The translations under genes and the position numbers were made by a program. From the NCBI GenBank assembly GCA_937930625.1, contig CALHBW010000121.1, forward strand, positions 1-13,706: a stretch of 13,706 nucleotides of DNA, read 5' to 3'. Shown here one piece after another: positions 13,581 through 13,706 of this stretch. The notes beneath the pieces are model-generated. The model was not told the origin of the DNA. It made no database searches and saw only the letters and a program-made list of their open reading frames with translations. The DNA comes from an uncultured Saprospiraceae bacterium (GTDB lineage: Bacteria; Bacteroidota; Bacteroidia; Chitinophagales; Saprospiraceae). The first letter of the stretch is position 1; every line of letters begins with the position of its first letter.

Positions 13581-13706
13581 ATGAAAGAGACAGGTATCAA
13601 GAATCCCGCCGCGAATTTAGCCAACATCGGGCTAAAAAATATCCAGACCGCTTACTGGAACCTCTCCTCCGCCGAATTGGTGGAAAAAACGCTTGCTACA
13701 CACGAG
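13581..13706 (+). CDS. pckA: Phosphoenolpyruvate carboxykinase (ATP), N-terminal part
   Basis: The first 42 codons of a gene that runs off the right edge. The translation begins MKETGIKNPAANLANIGL and continues with AYWNLSSAELVEKTL. This agrees with the N-terminus of Bacteroidota ATP-dependent PEP carboxykinases, where a NxxYWNL(S/T)xxELxE stretch precedes the nucleotide-binding domains. The enzyme converts oxaloacetate plus ATP to phosphoenolpyruvate and CO2, the first committed step of gluconeogenesis. None of the catalytic residues is inside the window, so the call rests on the N-terminal similarity alone. The ATG at 13581 is preceded by an A-rich stretch and no Shine-Dalgarno. A long leader with a foldback array and a -7 box at 13361 lies upstream. 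Confidence 0.85.
   Translation, partial: MKETGIKNPAANLANIGLKNIQTAYWNLSSAELVEKTLATHE

Overview
The window looks like a chromosomal stretch from a member of the Bacteroidota, probably an environmental genus. Three things in the sequence point there. The subtilisin-like protease ends in a type IX secretion (T9SS) sorting domain, a secretion route confined to this phylum. Several gene starts are preceded by boxes of the Bacteroidota -7 type (TAnnTTTG). Shine-Dalgarno sites are absent or weak in front of the starts. The mix of an OmpA-type envelope protein, a TlpA/DUF4369-like thioredoxin and a peptide-binding lipoprotein also fits. No tRNA, rRNA, CRISPR array, integrase or transposase was recognised.

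Layout. Positions 1-608 hold no convincing gene; they contain nested inverted repeats (78-367) and a clear rho-independent terminator (542-584) for the gene to its right. Three minus-strand genes follow: an OmpA/SPOR envelope protein (609-2837), an oligopeptide-type ABC substrate-binding lipoprotein (3002-4684) and the signal peptide peptidase sppA (4893-6677). A divergent promoter region separates sppA from a plus-strand DUF4369/thioredoxin-fold lipid-side redox protein (7101-8495). That gene converges on a hisC-like aminotransferase (8541-9641, minus). Upstream of hisC on the same strand lie a secreted S8 protease (9768-11516), a class I SAM methyltransferase (11617-12354) and a rhomboid protease (12429-13154). 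The last divergent intergenic region leads to the first 42 codons of an ATP-dependent phosphoenolpyruvate carboxykinase, which runs off the right edge.

The genes are mostly envelope, secretion, proteolysis and central-metabolism housekeeping functions. They are not an obvious pathway. Three of the nine complete or partial genes are proteases (SppA, S8, rhomboid) and four products are exported or membrane-anchored, but no operon logic beyond shared strand is visible.

The most unusual thing is the DNA between the genes. All eight gene-to-gene junctions carry a low-complexity array built from short words of about 7-8 bases. The word differs from junction to junction (GAGACGT, AATGAGTG, AATGCTAC, AACTCGTC, AAATTCC and so on). 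Most arrays are arranged as two opposed arms that can fold back on themselves, and most begin at a stop codon, at a start codon, or both. At one junction the array supplies the last codons and the stop of hisC. I see no known defence or mobile system here; these gene-border arrays are the candidate for something undescribed.
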